Origin: Sphingobacterium spiritivorum ATCC 33861
Lineage (GTDB): Bacteria; Bacteroidota; Bacteroidia; Sphingobacteriales; Sphingobacteriaceae
Direction of reading: 5' to 3'
Length of the DNA stretch: 64,000 bases
NCBI RefSeq assembly: GCF_000143765.1
Contig: NZ_GL379770.1
Span: 372,001 to 436,000 of the forward strand
Shown here: positions 43,687 to 51,470 of the stretch, one piece after another
Layout: each line of letters starts with the position of its first letter
Numbering within the stretch: the first letter of the stretch is position 1
Program-made: the position numbers and the translations under genes
The notes under the pieces: generated by a model
Database searches by the model: none
What the model saw: only the letters and a program-made list of their open reading frames with translations
What the model was told of the DNA's origin: nothing

Positions 43687-44867
43687 ACATAAAATTTTTA
43701 ACGGCAATCTGTATGTGCGTTTTTACCATACAATTGCAGGCACAGTCAGGATTGGAAACCGTCTTGTCTGATGTTGCCAAGAACAATAAAACGCTGCAAA
43801 CCCAAAGCAAATATTGGGATGCGCAGAAGTTATTGTACCATACGGGCAATACGCTGTACGACCCTGTGGTCAGCTACGATTTTATGCGTGGCTCACCCTA
43901 TGCCATTGCGGGCAACCAAACGGACATTAACGTCTTGCAGCGTTTCGACTTTCCCACGGTTTACAGTAAAAAGAAAGCATTGGCTGGCGAGCAGAGTAAG
44001 CAGGCAGATTTTTCGCTAACAGCCAACAGGCAGGAAATATTATTGGGAGCGAAAAAGATTTGCATTGAACTGATATACCGCAATAAACTTCAGGAAAGAA
44101 TTATAGAACGGAAAACAAAAACCGAAAAGTTCCTGACCGACTTTCAGACCAAACTGGATAAGGGCGAAGGTAATGTGCTGGACGTGAATAAGGCTAAACT
44201 TCAATTGATTGAGATTAATAAAGATTATCAGTTGAACATTTCCGCTATCAACCAACTTCATCAAAAACTGACGGAACTTAACGGCGGTATAGAGATAGTC
44301 TTTAACGATACCATATACCCTGAATATAAGCCCGTTCCTGCATTTGAAGAATTGGAAGAAACAATTGAATACAAAGACCCGGTAAGAAAATATTTGACAC
44401 AACAGACCGTAGTAGCCCAAAAGGATATTGAAGTTACTAAGGCATTGACCCTGCCAAAATTTGAAGTGGGTTTTCATTATCAGGGTATTTTAGGGCAGCA
44501 GTTTTACGGTGCAAAAGTAGGCGTGAGCATTCCTTTGTGTGAAAACAAAAATCGGGTGAAGCAAAAGCAGGCTGAATTATCGGTGGCAGAAGTACAGGTA
44601 GCACGGCACAAGAACGAACATTATTATCATTTGAAGCAACTGTATGAAAAGTATATCAACCTGCAAAAGACGGTAGCAGAATATGAGAAAGTATTAAGCA
44701 GTATCAACAGTATTAAACTATTGGATAAAGCGTTATCATTCGGAGAGATAACCACTATCCAATATTTTTTGGAGGCAAGTTACTTTTATACCGCTACCAA
44801 TAATTATTTGCAGGCGGAGAAAGAGTACAACGATGCAATAGCCGAACTGTACCAGTATTTGCTATAA
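43683..44867 (+). CDS. TolC-family outer-membrane protein (CusC/CzcC-like)
   Basis: 394 residues. Signal peptide to about LQAQS, then helical TolC repeats with PLCENKNRVKQKQAELSVAEVQVARHKNEHYYHLKQLYEKYINLQ (about 270-315). It has no low-complexity insert, unlike the protein at 25482. Its start overlaps the RND fragment stop (ATGA). The membrane fusion protein of this pump is not present, so it is orphaned unless it works with other pumps. A clear terminator follows at 44925. Confidence 0.85.
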   Translation: MNIKFLTAICMCVFTIQLQAQSGLETVLSDVAKNNKTLQTQSKYWDAQKLLYHTGNTLYDPVVSYDFMRGSPYAIAGNQTDINVLQRFDFPTVYSKKKALAGEQSKQADFSLTANRQEILLGAKKICIELIYRNKLQERIIERKTKTEKFLTDFQTKLDKGEGNVLDVNKAKLQLIEINKDYQLNISAINQLHQKLTELNGGIEIVFNDTIYPEYKPVPAFEELEETIEYKDPVRKYLTQQTVVAQKDIEVTKALTLPKFEVGFHYQGILGQQFYGAKVGVSIPLCENKNRVKQKQAELSVAEVQVARHKNEHYYHLKQLYEKYINLQKTVAEYEKVLSSINSIKLLDKALSFGEITTIQYFLEASYFYTATNNYLQAEKEYNDAIAELYQYLL

Positions 44868-44924
44868 TTTAATATTGTAGGGTGAATGCAGACCATTAGC
44901 AAAGGCAGATGTATCACTGTTTTA

Positions 44925-44956
44925 AAACCTTGCGGAATACAACTTTCGCAAGGTTT
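44925..44956 (+). terminator. Terminator after the TolC gene
   Basis: AAACCTTGCG (44925-44934) / CGCAAGGTTT (44947-44956), 10-bp stem with a 12-nt loop. A second dyad GAAGCCT/AGGCTTC lies at 44972-44978/44985-44991, closer to the AraC gene. The rest of 44868-45129 is AT-rich; a TAAATTTG -7-like box for the next gene lies at 45090-45097. Confidence 0.75.
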
Positions 44957-45129
44957 CAATTAACTAAATTAGAAGCCTGGGCCGAGGCTTCAGGTTAACA
45001 AAAACCCAAATTAAAAGCGCCTATGCAGACAATGCAATCAGATAACTTGATTTAGACAGGAAGCAACGAGCGTAGTTCGACTTAAATCGTAAATTTGTTT
45101 ATTGTGCTTAATATAGCAGTTAGTAAGAT

Positions 45130-45693
45130 ATGAATACACTCTTTATTAAAAATATGGTATGCGACCGCTGTATTATGGTGGTGCAAAACGAATTGGATAA
45201 ACTTGGTTTAGATGCTAAAAATGTAAAGCTGGGCGAAGTTACCCTTACCAAAGAAATTACACCTACGGAGAAAGAGGCTTTGGTCAAGACTTTAGAGCCA
45301 TTGGGGTTTGAAGTAATTGATGATAAAAAAGGCAGGATAATAGAAAAGATAAAGAACATTATCATTGACCTGGTACATCATCAGGATAGTGATGTAAAAA
45401 CCAACCTTTCCGATGTATTGAGCGATAAACTGCACCACGATTACAATTACTTGTCCAATCTGTTTTCAGAAGTAGAGGGTACAACTATTGAAAAATACTT
45501 TATCGCCCAAAAGGTGGAAAAGGTAAAAGAACTGCTGGTGTATGATGAACTGTCGTTAAGTGAGATTGCCATGCGCCTCAACTATTCAAGCGTAGCCTAT
45601 TTGAGCAACCAGTTCAAGAAAGTAACGGGGCTTACCCCGAGCTATTTCAAACAAGTCCGGGAAGATAAGAGAAAGCCGTTGGATAAAGTATAG
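45130..45693 (+). CDS. AraC-family regulator with N-terminal HMA-like metal-binding domain
   Basis: 187 residues. The N-terminal 65 resemble an HMA domain with MVCDRCIMVVQNEL (CxxC at about 10-13) and the ferredoxin-like VKLGEVTLTKEITP...LEPLGFEVID. The C-terminal half is an AraC helix-turn-helix: YFIAQKVEKVKELLVYDELSLSEIAMRLNYSSVAYLSNQFKKVTGLTPSYFKQ. Sensing and DNA binding thus sit in one short protein, which suggests a direct copper (or similar) activator. Likely targets are the copper genes to its right with a shared upstream module (47951 and 50455). The target assignment is inference. Confidence 0.83.
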   Translation: MNTLFIKNMVCDRCIMVVQNELDKLGLDAKNVKLGEVTLTKEITPTEKEALVKTLEPLGFEVIDDKKGRIIEKIKNIIIDLVHHQDSDVKTNLSDVLSDKLHHDYNYLSNLFSEVEGTTIEKYFIAQKVEKVKELLVYDELSLSEIAMRLNYSSVAYLSNQFKKVTGLTPSYFKQVREDKRKPLDKV

Positions 45694-45708
45694 GAACGGC
45701 TACGCTAT

Positions 45709-45978
45709 TCAGGAACACTGCGGGCAAAGCCCTGACACCGTAAAATTGACTTCACTTATTTTATATCCTTTAGGCAACTTAAATAACGGTTGCACATCCT
45801 CTATACAAGTTACCGATTTACATTTTTGACAACTGAAATGCAAGTGGTTATGATTGTGGACTACTTCACAGTTATGGCAACTTGCATATCCTACACCCCC
45901 GTCAACGTTTACCACTTTGTGGACTAAATCTTCTTCCATTAACCTATCCAGTACCCGGAGATATTTGCCGGAGAGAAA
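45709..45978 (-). pseudogene. C-terminal fragment of a Fur-family (Zur-like) repressor
   Basis: About 89 codons: YLRVLDRLMEEDLVHKV, SCHNCEVVHNHNHLHFSCQKCKSVTC and SGLCPQCS. This is the dimerisation domain of Fur/Zur with its CxxC zinc sites. The DNA-binding N-terminus is missing; at about 45978 the sequence turns into the middle of a TonB receptor read on the other strand. Its old partner was probably a zinc or iron uptake locus, of which the receptor and lipoprotein next door are remains. Confidence 0.82.
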
Positions 45979-47166
45979 GCCGGGAAACTGAACATACAGA
46001 TTGCCGCACAATTCAACAACAGGGAAGAATTTGATATAGTCAGGAACAGCGAAATTACAACGCCTCAAATGACTTTGAATGTCAGCACGATTTCCGAAGA
46101 AATTTCTTGGGAGCATCCCACATTCAAAAACTTTAACGGAAGTATCGGCATATCCGCTATGCAGCAGGACAATACCTACAAAGGTCGGTATCTCATCCCT
46201 GCCTACAATTCCCAAACATACGGTGCATACTGGATTGAAAAATGGAAGAAGAACAAATGGGAGCTTCAGGGCGGTATCAGGTATGATTTTAAGCAAATCA
46301 GTACGGTACGATACCCTTACAATAACCAGCCTGTGGAGCATGACTTTGATTTTTCAACAATCGGGGCATCATTCAATACCATCTACCATCTTTCAGACCA
46401 TATCAGGATAAACGGAATGGTCAGCCTTGCCAATAGGGCTCCCCACGTTAACGAACTGCTCATTGACGGCATACATCAAGGTACTGCCACCTATGAACTT
46501 GGGGACGTAAACCTGAAAATAGAGCAGGCTGTAAACACGGTCTTGGGGCTTTCATATAGCAATGAAGAAAAATCAGTAAATATAGACTGGTCTGTATTCT
46601 ACAATTCCATCAACAACTTTATCTATTTACAGCCCCGCCCGGGAGAGCCTGTATTGACCATTGCAGGTGCATTTCCCAAATTCTTCTATCAACAGGCTGA
46701 TGCCTATCTCACGGGAACGGATTTATTAATCAATTACAAGCCTGTACAGAAACTGGACATCATAGGAAAGGCATCTTTGCTAAGGGCGTACAATAAAACG
46801 ATAAACGACTGGCTGATTTCCATGCCATCGGACAGGTTTTCATTGGGGTTCAATTACGAACTGCCCGATATAAGGTCTTTCCAAAAATCCTATATCGGGA
46901 TGGAAATTCCGCTGGTCTTAAAACAGACAAGAGTACCTGATGAAAACATACACGGCCAGCAGGATTATAAGCTGCCCCCTGATGGTTATCTCCTGACAAA
47001 TATATCCGCTGGTACAGTGGTCAGTGTCTTGGGCAGGTCACTGAACATCAATCTTGCAGTGAGCAACCTGTTCAATACCCGGTACAGAAACTACCTGAAC
47101 AGCTTCAGGTATTTTACGGACGAAATGGGCAGAAACATCTCCGTTAGATTAAAGTACGTTTTCTGA
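45979..47166 (+). pseudogene. C-terminal fragment of a TonB-dependent receptor
   Basis: From about 45979 (GKLNIQIAAQFNNREEF) an open frame continues for nearly 400 codons to LFNTRYRNYLNSFRYFTDEMGRNISVRLKYVF. The features are those of the outer-membrane barrel half (RINGMVSLANRAPHVNELLIDG, FPKFFYQQADAYLTGTDLLI). The signal peptide, N-terminal domain and plug are absent, so it cannot transport. An ATG at 46069 could start a stub. It stands directly against the Fur fragment and before its former partner lipoprotein. Confidence 0.85.
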
Positions 47167-47201
47167 CAAACACGTTTTTCAACAATTAAATTTATATAAC
47201 A

Positions 47202-47765
47202 ATGACACAGAAATTCAAACATTTTTCTTCGATTGCCGTAGCGGCAATCGTACTATTCGCAACCTCATGCAGCAAAGACGATGACCCTATCCCCGAAGAA
47301 AACGACAACGAGGTAATCACTACGGTACAGCTACGTTTTAAGGAACAGGGAACCACGAACGAACTTCTTTATGCTTGGAAAGGTGCTGACGGAGCCGGAG
47401 GAAACGCCCCGGTCATAGACCAGATTGCACTGCAACCGGGTAAGTCCTATGATGTCAGCGTATCCTTTCTTGACGAGGTAAATGGTGAAGACATTACCGA
47501 AGAAGTAAGTGAGGAAAATATAGACCACCGTATTTATTACGTGCCATCTTCCACATCAAATATACAAATCACAAATTTGGATAAGGATGACAACAACGTT
47601 ACGTTAGGGCTGGAAAGCGTTTGGACAACCACGACCGCTTCCACTGGTACGGTCAGGGTTGTGCTGCGCCATTATCCACAGGGAGGAAAGATTGAAACGG
47701 ACTTGATTAATGACCCTAAGTCATCAACTGACGTAGATATTCAATTTAATTCTAAAGTTGAATAA
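47202..47765 (+). CDS. Lipoprotein of the TonB-receptor locus (periplasmic-binding-fold annotation)
   Basis: 187 residues. Lipobox LFATSC (about 18-23), acidic linker SKDDDPIPEENDNE, then a beta-rich domain with TTVQLRFKEQGTTNELLYAWKGADGAGG and VRVVLRHYPQ. Bacteroidota homologues are sometimes named type 1 periplasmic-binding-fold proteins and often follow a TonB receptor. Intact, but its receptor is truncated. The ligand is unknown; zinc is possible given the Zur-like remnant. A strong terminator follows. Confidence 0.68.
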   Translation: MTQKFKHFSSIAVAAIVLFATSCSKDDDPIPEENDNEVITTVQLRFKEQGTTNELLYAWKGADGAGGNAPVIDQIALQPGKSYDVSVSFLDEVNGEDITEEVSEENIDHRIYYVPSSTSNIQITNLDKDDNNVTLGLESVWTTTTASTGTVRVVLRHYPQGGKIETDLINDPKSSTDVDIQFNSKVE

Positions 47766-47833
47766 ACCCCGCACCAAGAAGAAGACCGGGCATCCGTCAG
47801 TATTTTAAGACCACAGCTTTTTAAGCAAACAAT

Positions 47834-47864
47834 AAAGCATTGCGATTATCTTTCGCAATGCTTT
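47834..47864 (+). terminator. Terminator after the lipoprotein gene
   Basis: Perfect 12-bp stem AAAGCATTGCGA (47834-47845) / TCGCAATGCTTT (47853-47864), 7-nt loop, followed by GTGGTTTT. It separates the uptake remnants from the copA unit. Confidence 0.9.
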
Positions 47865-47950
47865 GTGGTTTTAAAGACCATCTAAAACTGGCTTTATGGC
47901 GATAACCATCTGATGAAGTGGCTCACCTATACAGGATTTCAATAAATCTT

Positions 47951-48009
47951 ACAAATCAAATCCAAAATTTCACAACAGTACCCATAATTATAATAGCCAA
48001 TTTTGCATT
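47951..48009 (+). promoter_or_regulatory. Promoter/operator module upstream of copA
   Basis: A 59-bp stretch beginning ACAAATCAAA, with CACAACA in the middle and ending TTTTGCATT. It aligns without gaps to 50455-50513 upstream of copZ. It lies 20 nt before the copA ATG. Shared blocks at fixed spacing suggest one activator or repressor site plus a common promoter. Confidence 0.65.
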
Positions 48010-48029
48010 GTAAATTAAAGCAGGCAAAT

Positions 48030-50441
48030 ATGGCGACAAACAGAGAAAATATATACATACCGTTGGAGGATGTAGAAAGCGAACACTGTGCATTAATCGT
48101 TGAAAAGGGATTGGCACAGGTAAAAGGCGTAGAAACCCATAAAGTAGAGCTGAACAACCGCAGGGCAGCGATTACAGTAGATAGCAATGAAACCGTAGGC
48201 GAAGCTGTTAAGGCAATTAAAGATTTAGGTTACGGAGTTCCTACGGTTAAAAGTGCTTTTCCGGTATTGGGCATGACCTGTGCATCCTGTGCGGGCAGTG
48301 CCGAAAGCATTGTTAAATACCAACCGGGAGTAGTTAATGCTTCCGTGAACTTTGCAACGGGCAATCTTACCGTGGAATATCTGCCCAATATGACCGATGC
48401 CTCCACCCTGCAAAAAGCGGTTCAGGGAGTAGGTTACGACCTATTGATTGAAGACAAAACCAAGCAGCAGGAAACGCTCGAAGCCATCCACGAAAAGAAA
48501 TTCCGAACCTTGAAAAACAAGACCATTTGGGCAATTATCCTTTCCCTGCCCGTGGTAATCATAGGAATGTTCTTTATGGATATGCCCTATGCAGACCCGA
48601 TAATGTGGCTCTTTTCCACGCCCGTTGTAATATGGTTGGGCAGGGATTTTTTTGTAAACGCTTGGAAGCAGGCAAAGCACCGTTCCGCCAATATGGATAC
48701 GCTGGTGGCATTGAGTACAGGTATTGCCTACCTGTTCAGTGTTTTCAATATGCTGTTTGCCGACTTTTGGCATCAACGGGGACTGCATGCTCACGTATAT
48801 TTTGAAGCGGCTGCCGTTATTATCGCATTCATCCTCTTGGGAAAACTGCTGGAAGAAAGAGCCAAAGGCAACACCTCTTCAGCCATTAAGAAGCTGATGG
48901 GCTTGCAGCCAAAAACGGTCATCGTGGTACATGCGGACGGAACGGAAAAGCAGACCGCTATCGAAGACGTAAGCGCAGGCGATGTGATACTCGTAAAGCC
49001 CGGTGAAAAGATTGCGGTAGACGGCATGGTCATATCGGGCAATTCGTATGTGGACGAAAGCATGTTAAGCGGTGAGCCTGTACCTGTATTGAAAAAAGAA
49101 AAAGAAAAAGTATTTGCAGGAACGATTAACCAAAAAGGCAGCTTCCGGTTCAGGGCGGTAAAAGTGGGCAAAGAAACCATGCTTGCCCACATCATCAAAA
49201 TGGTGCAGGATGCACAGGGAAGCAAAGCACCCGTACAGAAACTGGTCGATAGGATTGCGGGCATCTTTGTTCCCACAGTGATAGGTATTGCCATCCTGAC
49301 ATTTACGCTATGGTTGATTTTGGGAGGCGAAAACGGGGTTGTTCAAGGTCTGTTGGCAGCCGTTACGGTATTGGTCATTGCCTGCCCCTGTGCTTTAGGC
49401 TTAGCGACACCCACCGCTATTATGGTAGGCGTTGGTAAAGGTGCTGAAAATGGCATTTTGATAAAGGATGCCGAAAGTTTGGAACTGGCCAAAAAAGTAA
49501 ATGCCATCGTTTTGGACAAAACCGGAACCATCACCGAGGGAAGACCACAGGTAACGGGCATTAAATGGCTGAACAATGAGGACACTGCAAAAGAAATCCT
49601 TTTGAGCATCGAAAAGCAATCCGAGCATCCATTGGCAGAAGCCGTAGTGAAGCATCTTGGCGATGTAGCGACCACCTCTTTATCCATGTTCGACAGCATT
49701 ACGGGCAAAGGCGCAAAAGCAGACCATGACAACGAAACCTATTATGTAGGCAACAAAAAGCTATTGGCAGAAAACAACATTGCCATTGCCGGCGAATTAC
49801 AAGACCAGGCCGAAGAATGGGGCAAACAGTCTAAAACCGTTATCTGGTTTGCAAACAGCAAAAAGGCTCTTGCTGTAATCGCTATCGCCGATAAGATTAA
49901 GGAAACATCGGTGCGGGCTATCCGGGAAATGCAGGAAATGGGCATTGACCTGTATATGCTGACCGGAGATAATGAAGCTACTGCAAAAGCCATTGCGGAG
50001 CAGACAGGCATCAAGCATTACAAAGCCGAAGTTTTGCCACAGCACAAAGCCGACTTTGTGAAAGAACTGCAAAGTAAAGGAAAGGTAGTGGCAATGGTGG
50101 GCGATGGTATCAACGACAGCACCGCATTGGCAACAGCCGATGTAAGTATCGCAATGGGCAAAGGCAGCGACATCGCAATGGACGTAGCCAAGATGACCAT
50201 CATTTCGTCCGACCTGACCAAGATACCGCAGGCAATACGCTTGTCCAAACAGACCGTAGCCACCATCAAGCAAAACCTGTTCTGGGCGTTTATCTACAAC
50301 GTAATCGGCATTCCGGTAGCGGCAGGCATCCTTTACCCTGTTAACGGCTTCCTGCTCAACCCGATGATTGCGGGTGCGGCAATGGCATTGAGCAGCGTGA
50401 GCGTGGTCAGTAACAGCCTGCGGTTGAAGTGGAAGAAATAA
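48030..50441 (+). CDS. copA: CopA, Cu(I)-exporting P1B-ATPase
   Basis: 803 residues from MATNREN; an ATG 27 nt upstream lies within the promoter module. The first HMA-like domain (about 8-70) has only one Cys (ESEHC); the second (about 76-140) has GMTCASC. After membrane helices come the TM CPC motif ACPCALGLATP (about 450), DKTGTITEG (about 494), the ATP-binding HP motif (SEHPLAEA) and GDGINDS (about 690). CPC identifies a P1B-1 Cu(I)/Ag(I) exporter in the inner membrane. Likely coregulated with copZ 100 nt downstream. Confidence 0.95.
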   Translation: MATNRENIYIPLEDVESEHCALIVEKGLAQVKGVETHKVELNNRRAAITVDSNETVGEAVKAIKDLGYGVPTVKSAFPVLGMTCASCAGSAESIVKYQPGVVNASVNFATGNLTVEYLPNMTDASTLQKAVQGVGYDLLIEDKTKQQETLEAIHEKKFRTLKNKTIWAIILSLPVVIIGMFFMDMPYADPIMWLFSTPVVIWLGRDFFVNAWKQAKHRSANMDTLVALSTGIAYLFSVFNMLFADFWHQRGLHAHVYFEAAAVIIAFILLGKLLEERAKGNTSSAIKKLMGLQPKTVIVVHADGTEKQTAIEDVSAGDVILVKPGEKIAVDGMVISGNSYVDESMLSGEPVPVLKKEKEKVFAGTINQKGSFRFRAVKVGKETMLAHIIKMVQDAQGSKAPVQKLVDRIAGIFVPTVIGIAILTFTLWLILGGENGVVQGLLAAVTVLVIACPCALGLATPTAIMVGVGKGAENGILIKDAESLELAKKVNAIVLDKTGTITEGRPQVTGIKWLNNEDTAKEILLSIEKQSEHPLAEAVVKHLGDVATTSLSMFDSITGKGAKADHDNETYYVGNKKLLAENNIAIAGELQDQAEEWGKQSKTVIWFANSKKALAVIAIADKIKETSVRAIREMQEMGIDLYMLTGDNEATAKAIAEQTGIKHYKAEVLPQHKADFVKELQSKGKVVAMVGDGINDSTALATADVSIAMGKGSDIAMDVAKMTIISSDLTKIPQAIRLSKQTVATIKQNLFWAFIYNVIGIPVAAGILYPVNGFLLNPMIAGAAMALSSVSVVSNSLRLKWKK

Positions 50442-50454
50442 AACAGTAAATCTC

Positions 50455-50513
50455 ACAAATCAAACAAGAAATTACACAACAATAACTAACTGAATAGTAC
50501 GGAAATTTGCATT
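50455..50513 (+). promoter_or_regulatory. Promoter/operator module upstream of copZ
   Basis: Same 59-bp module as at 47951: ACAAATCAAA, AAATT, CACAACA and TTTGCATT at the same distances, with different bases between. It ends 27 nt before copZ. The repetition next to copper genes marks it as a regulon site; the HMA-AraC protein at 45130 is the nearest candidate binder. Confidence 0.65.
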
Positions 50514-50540
50514 ATCAGATAACTCTAAAATTTGTAAACA

Positions 50541-50762
50541 ATGGAAAATAAACAATTTCAATTCAAGACGAACATCAATTGCGGCGGCTGTATCGCATCT
50601 GTAAAGCCGCACTTGGACAAGGCAGAGGGCATCTGCCATTGGGAAGTGGACACGGCCAACAAGGACAAAGTACTTACCGTGAAGTCCGAGGGCATTACCG
50701 AGCATGAAGTAATATCGACCGTGCAAAAGGCAGGCTTCAAAATAGAACCTTTGGATGCCTAA
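50541..50762 (+). CDS. copZ: CopZ-like copper chaperone (HMA domain)
   Basis: 73 residues forming a single HMA domain: FKTNINCGGCIASVKPHLDKAEG (CxxC at about 14-17), beta strands HWEVDTANKDKVLTV, and the closing VQKAGFKIEPLDA. No signal peptide, so cytosolic; it should carry Cu(I) to the ATPases on either side. It follows copA behind its own copy of the promoter module. Confidence 0.9.
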   Translation: MENKQFQFKTNINCGGCIASVKPHLDKAEGICHWEVDTANKDKVLTVKSEGITEHEVISTVQKAGFKIEPLDA

Positions 50763-50947
50763 GCCAGCAACTTTTTGAAATGCCCTTTTTCCGACCGAAT
50801 TTCCATGAGGTTGGGTTGATGAAAAAGGGCATTTTATCAATTCTGAAAAAAGGCGATAGGTTATTGCGTATATGGCATTATTTTTCCATATAGCAAAAAA
50901 AACGTAAAACGATATAAAAAACCAATCTAATTTGTAACTTTGTTGCG

Positions 50948-51334
50948 TTGAAAAATTATAGAATACATATAGGCATTTTGACATTGTTCTGTTTGGTTTT
51001 CTTTATGATACCAAGTCAGAGCTATGCCTGTTCCAAAAATTCAACAAAGACCGAGCAGTCTTCCTGCTCAAAGGAGAAATCCAAAAAATCAGAACATACA
51101 AAAGGTTGCAAGAGCAAATCCTGTAAAAAATGCAAAAGTGACAAATGCGGGGGCGGTTGTTCCCACAGCTCTTGCAGGTGCGGTGCTTCAACCACTTCCC
51201 TAAATGTCCCAACCGTAATCGAATTAAAGGCAAAAGATCACTTAGCAGCAGCTAAAAAGCAAAAATTCGCTTTCAAAGAAGCCTATTATTCTTCGGGCTT
51301 TTTTTCCATTTGGCTACCGCCTAAAATAAGCTAA
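50948..51334 (+). CDS. Secreted Cys-rich small protein with C-terminal SIWLPPKI (copy D)
   Basis: 128 residues from a TTG start. Signal segment GILTLFCLVFFMIPSQSYA-C, then a Lys/Cys/Ser-rich body (SCSKEKSKKSEH, GCKSKSCKKCKSDKCGGGC, HSSCRCG) and the tail FFSIWLPPKIS. A TAACTTTG box at 50935-50942 leaves only 5 nt before the TTG, so the mRNA may be nearly leaderless or the start may be internal. The domain order matches the ORFs at 1581, 16341 and 19438. The DUF3347 gene follows after 136 nt containing a hairpin with a T run. Confidence 0.68.
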   Translation: MKNYRIHIGILTLFCLVFFMIPSQSYACSKNSTKTEQSSCSKEKSKKSEHTKGCKSKSCKKCKSDKCGGGCSHSSCRCGASTTSLNVPTVIELKAKDHLAAAKKQKFAFKEAYYSSGFFSIWLPPKIS

Positions 51335-51370
51335 ATTTATGGCCTGCCAGCCATAGGTATGTCCTGTCAG

Positions 51371-51388
51371 AAGCCGCTTCGGCTTTTT
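51371..51388 (+). promoter_or_regulatory. Terminator-like hairpin between Cys-rich ORF and HMA-DUF3347 gene
   Basis: AAGCCG (51371-51376) / CGGCTT (51380-51385) with a CTT loop and TTTTT run. It is the counterpart of the hairpins at 16797 and 19895 and lies in the same position of the module, upstream of a gene it could attenuate. Confidence 0.62.
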
Positions 51389-51470
51389 GCAAATCCCTTA
51401 TTTGTATCATTTATTTAAAGTTTAAAACAGAAATGGGCTTTCAATACTTCATTTCTAAAAAGTAATTATT

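Noticed and set aside
46000..46341. Extended reading of the Fur-like frame beyond 45978
   Set aside because: The frame stays open, but residues beyond the CxxC domain match nothing and overlap the receptor barrel coding region; the real homology stops at about 45978.
49797..50456. Long antisense frame in copA
   Set aside because: Mirrors the conserved ATPase sequence; His/Cys-rich composition is an artefact of the reversed reading.
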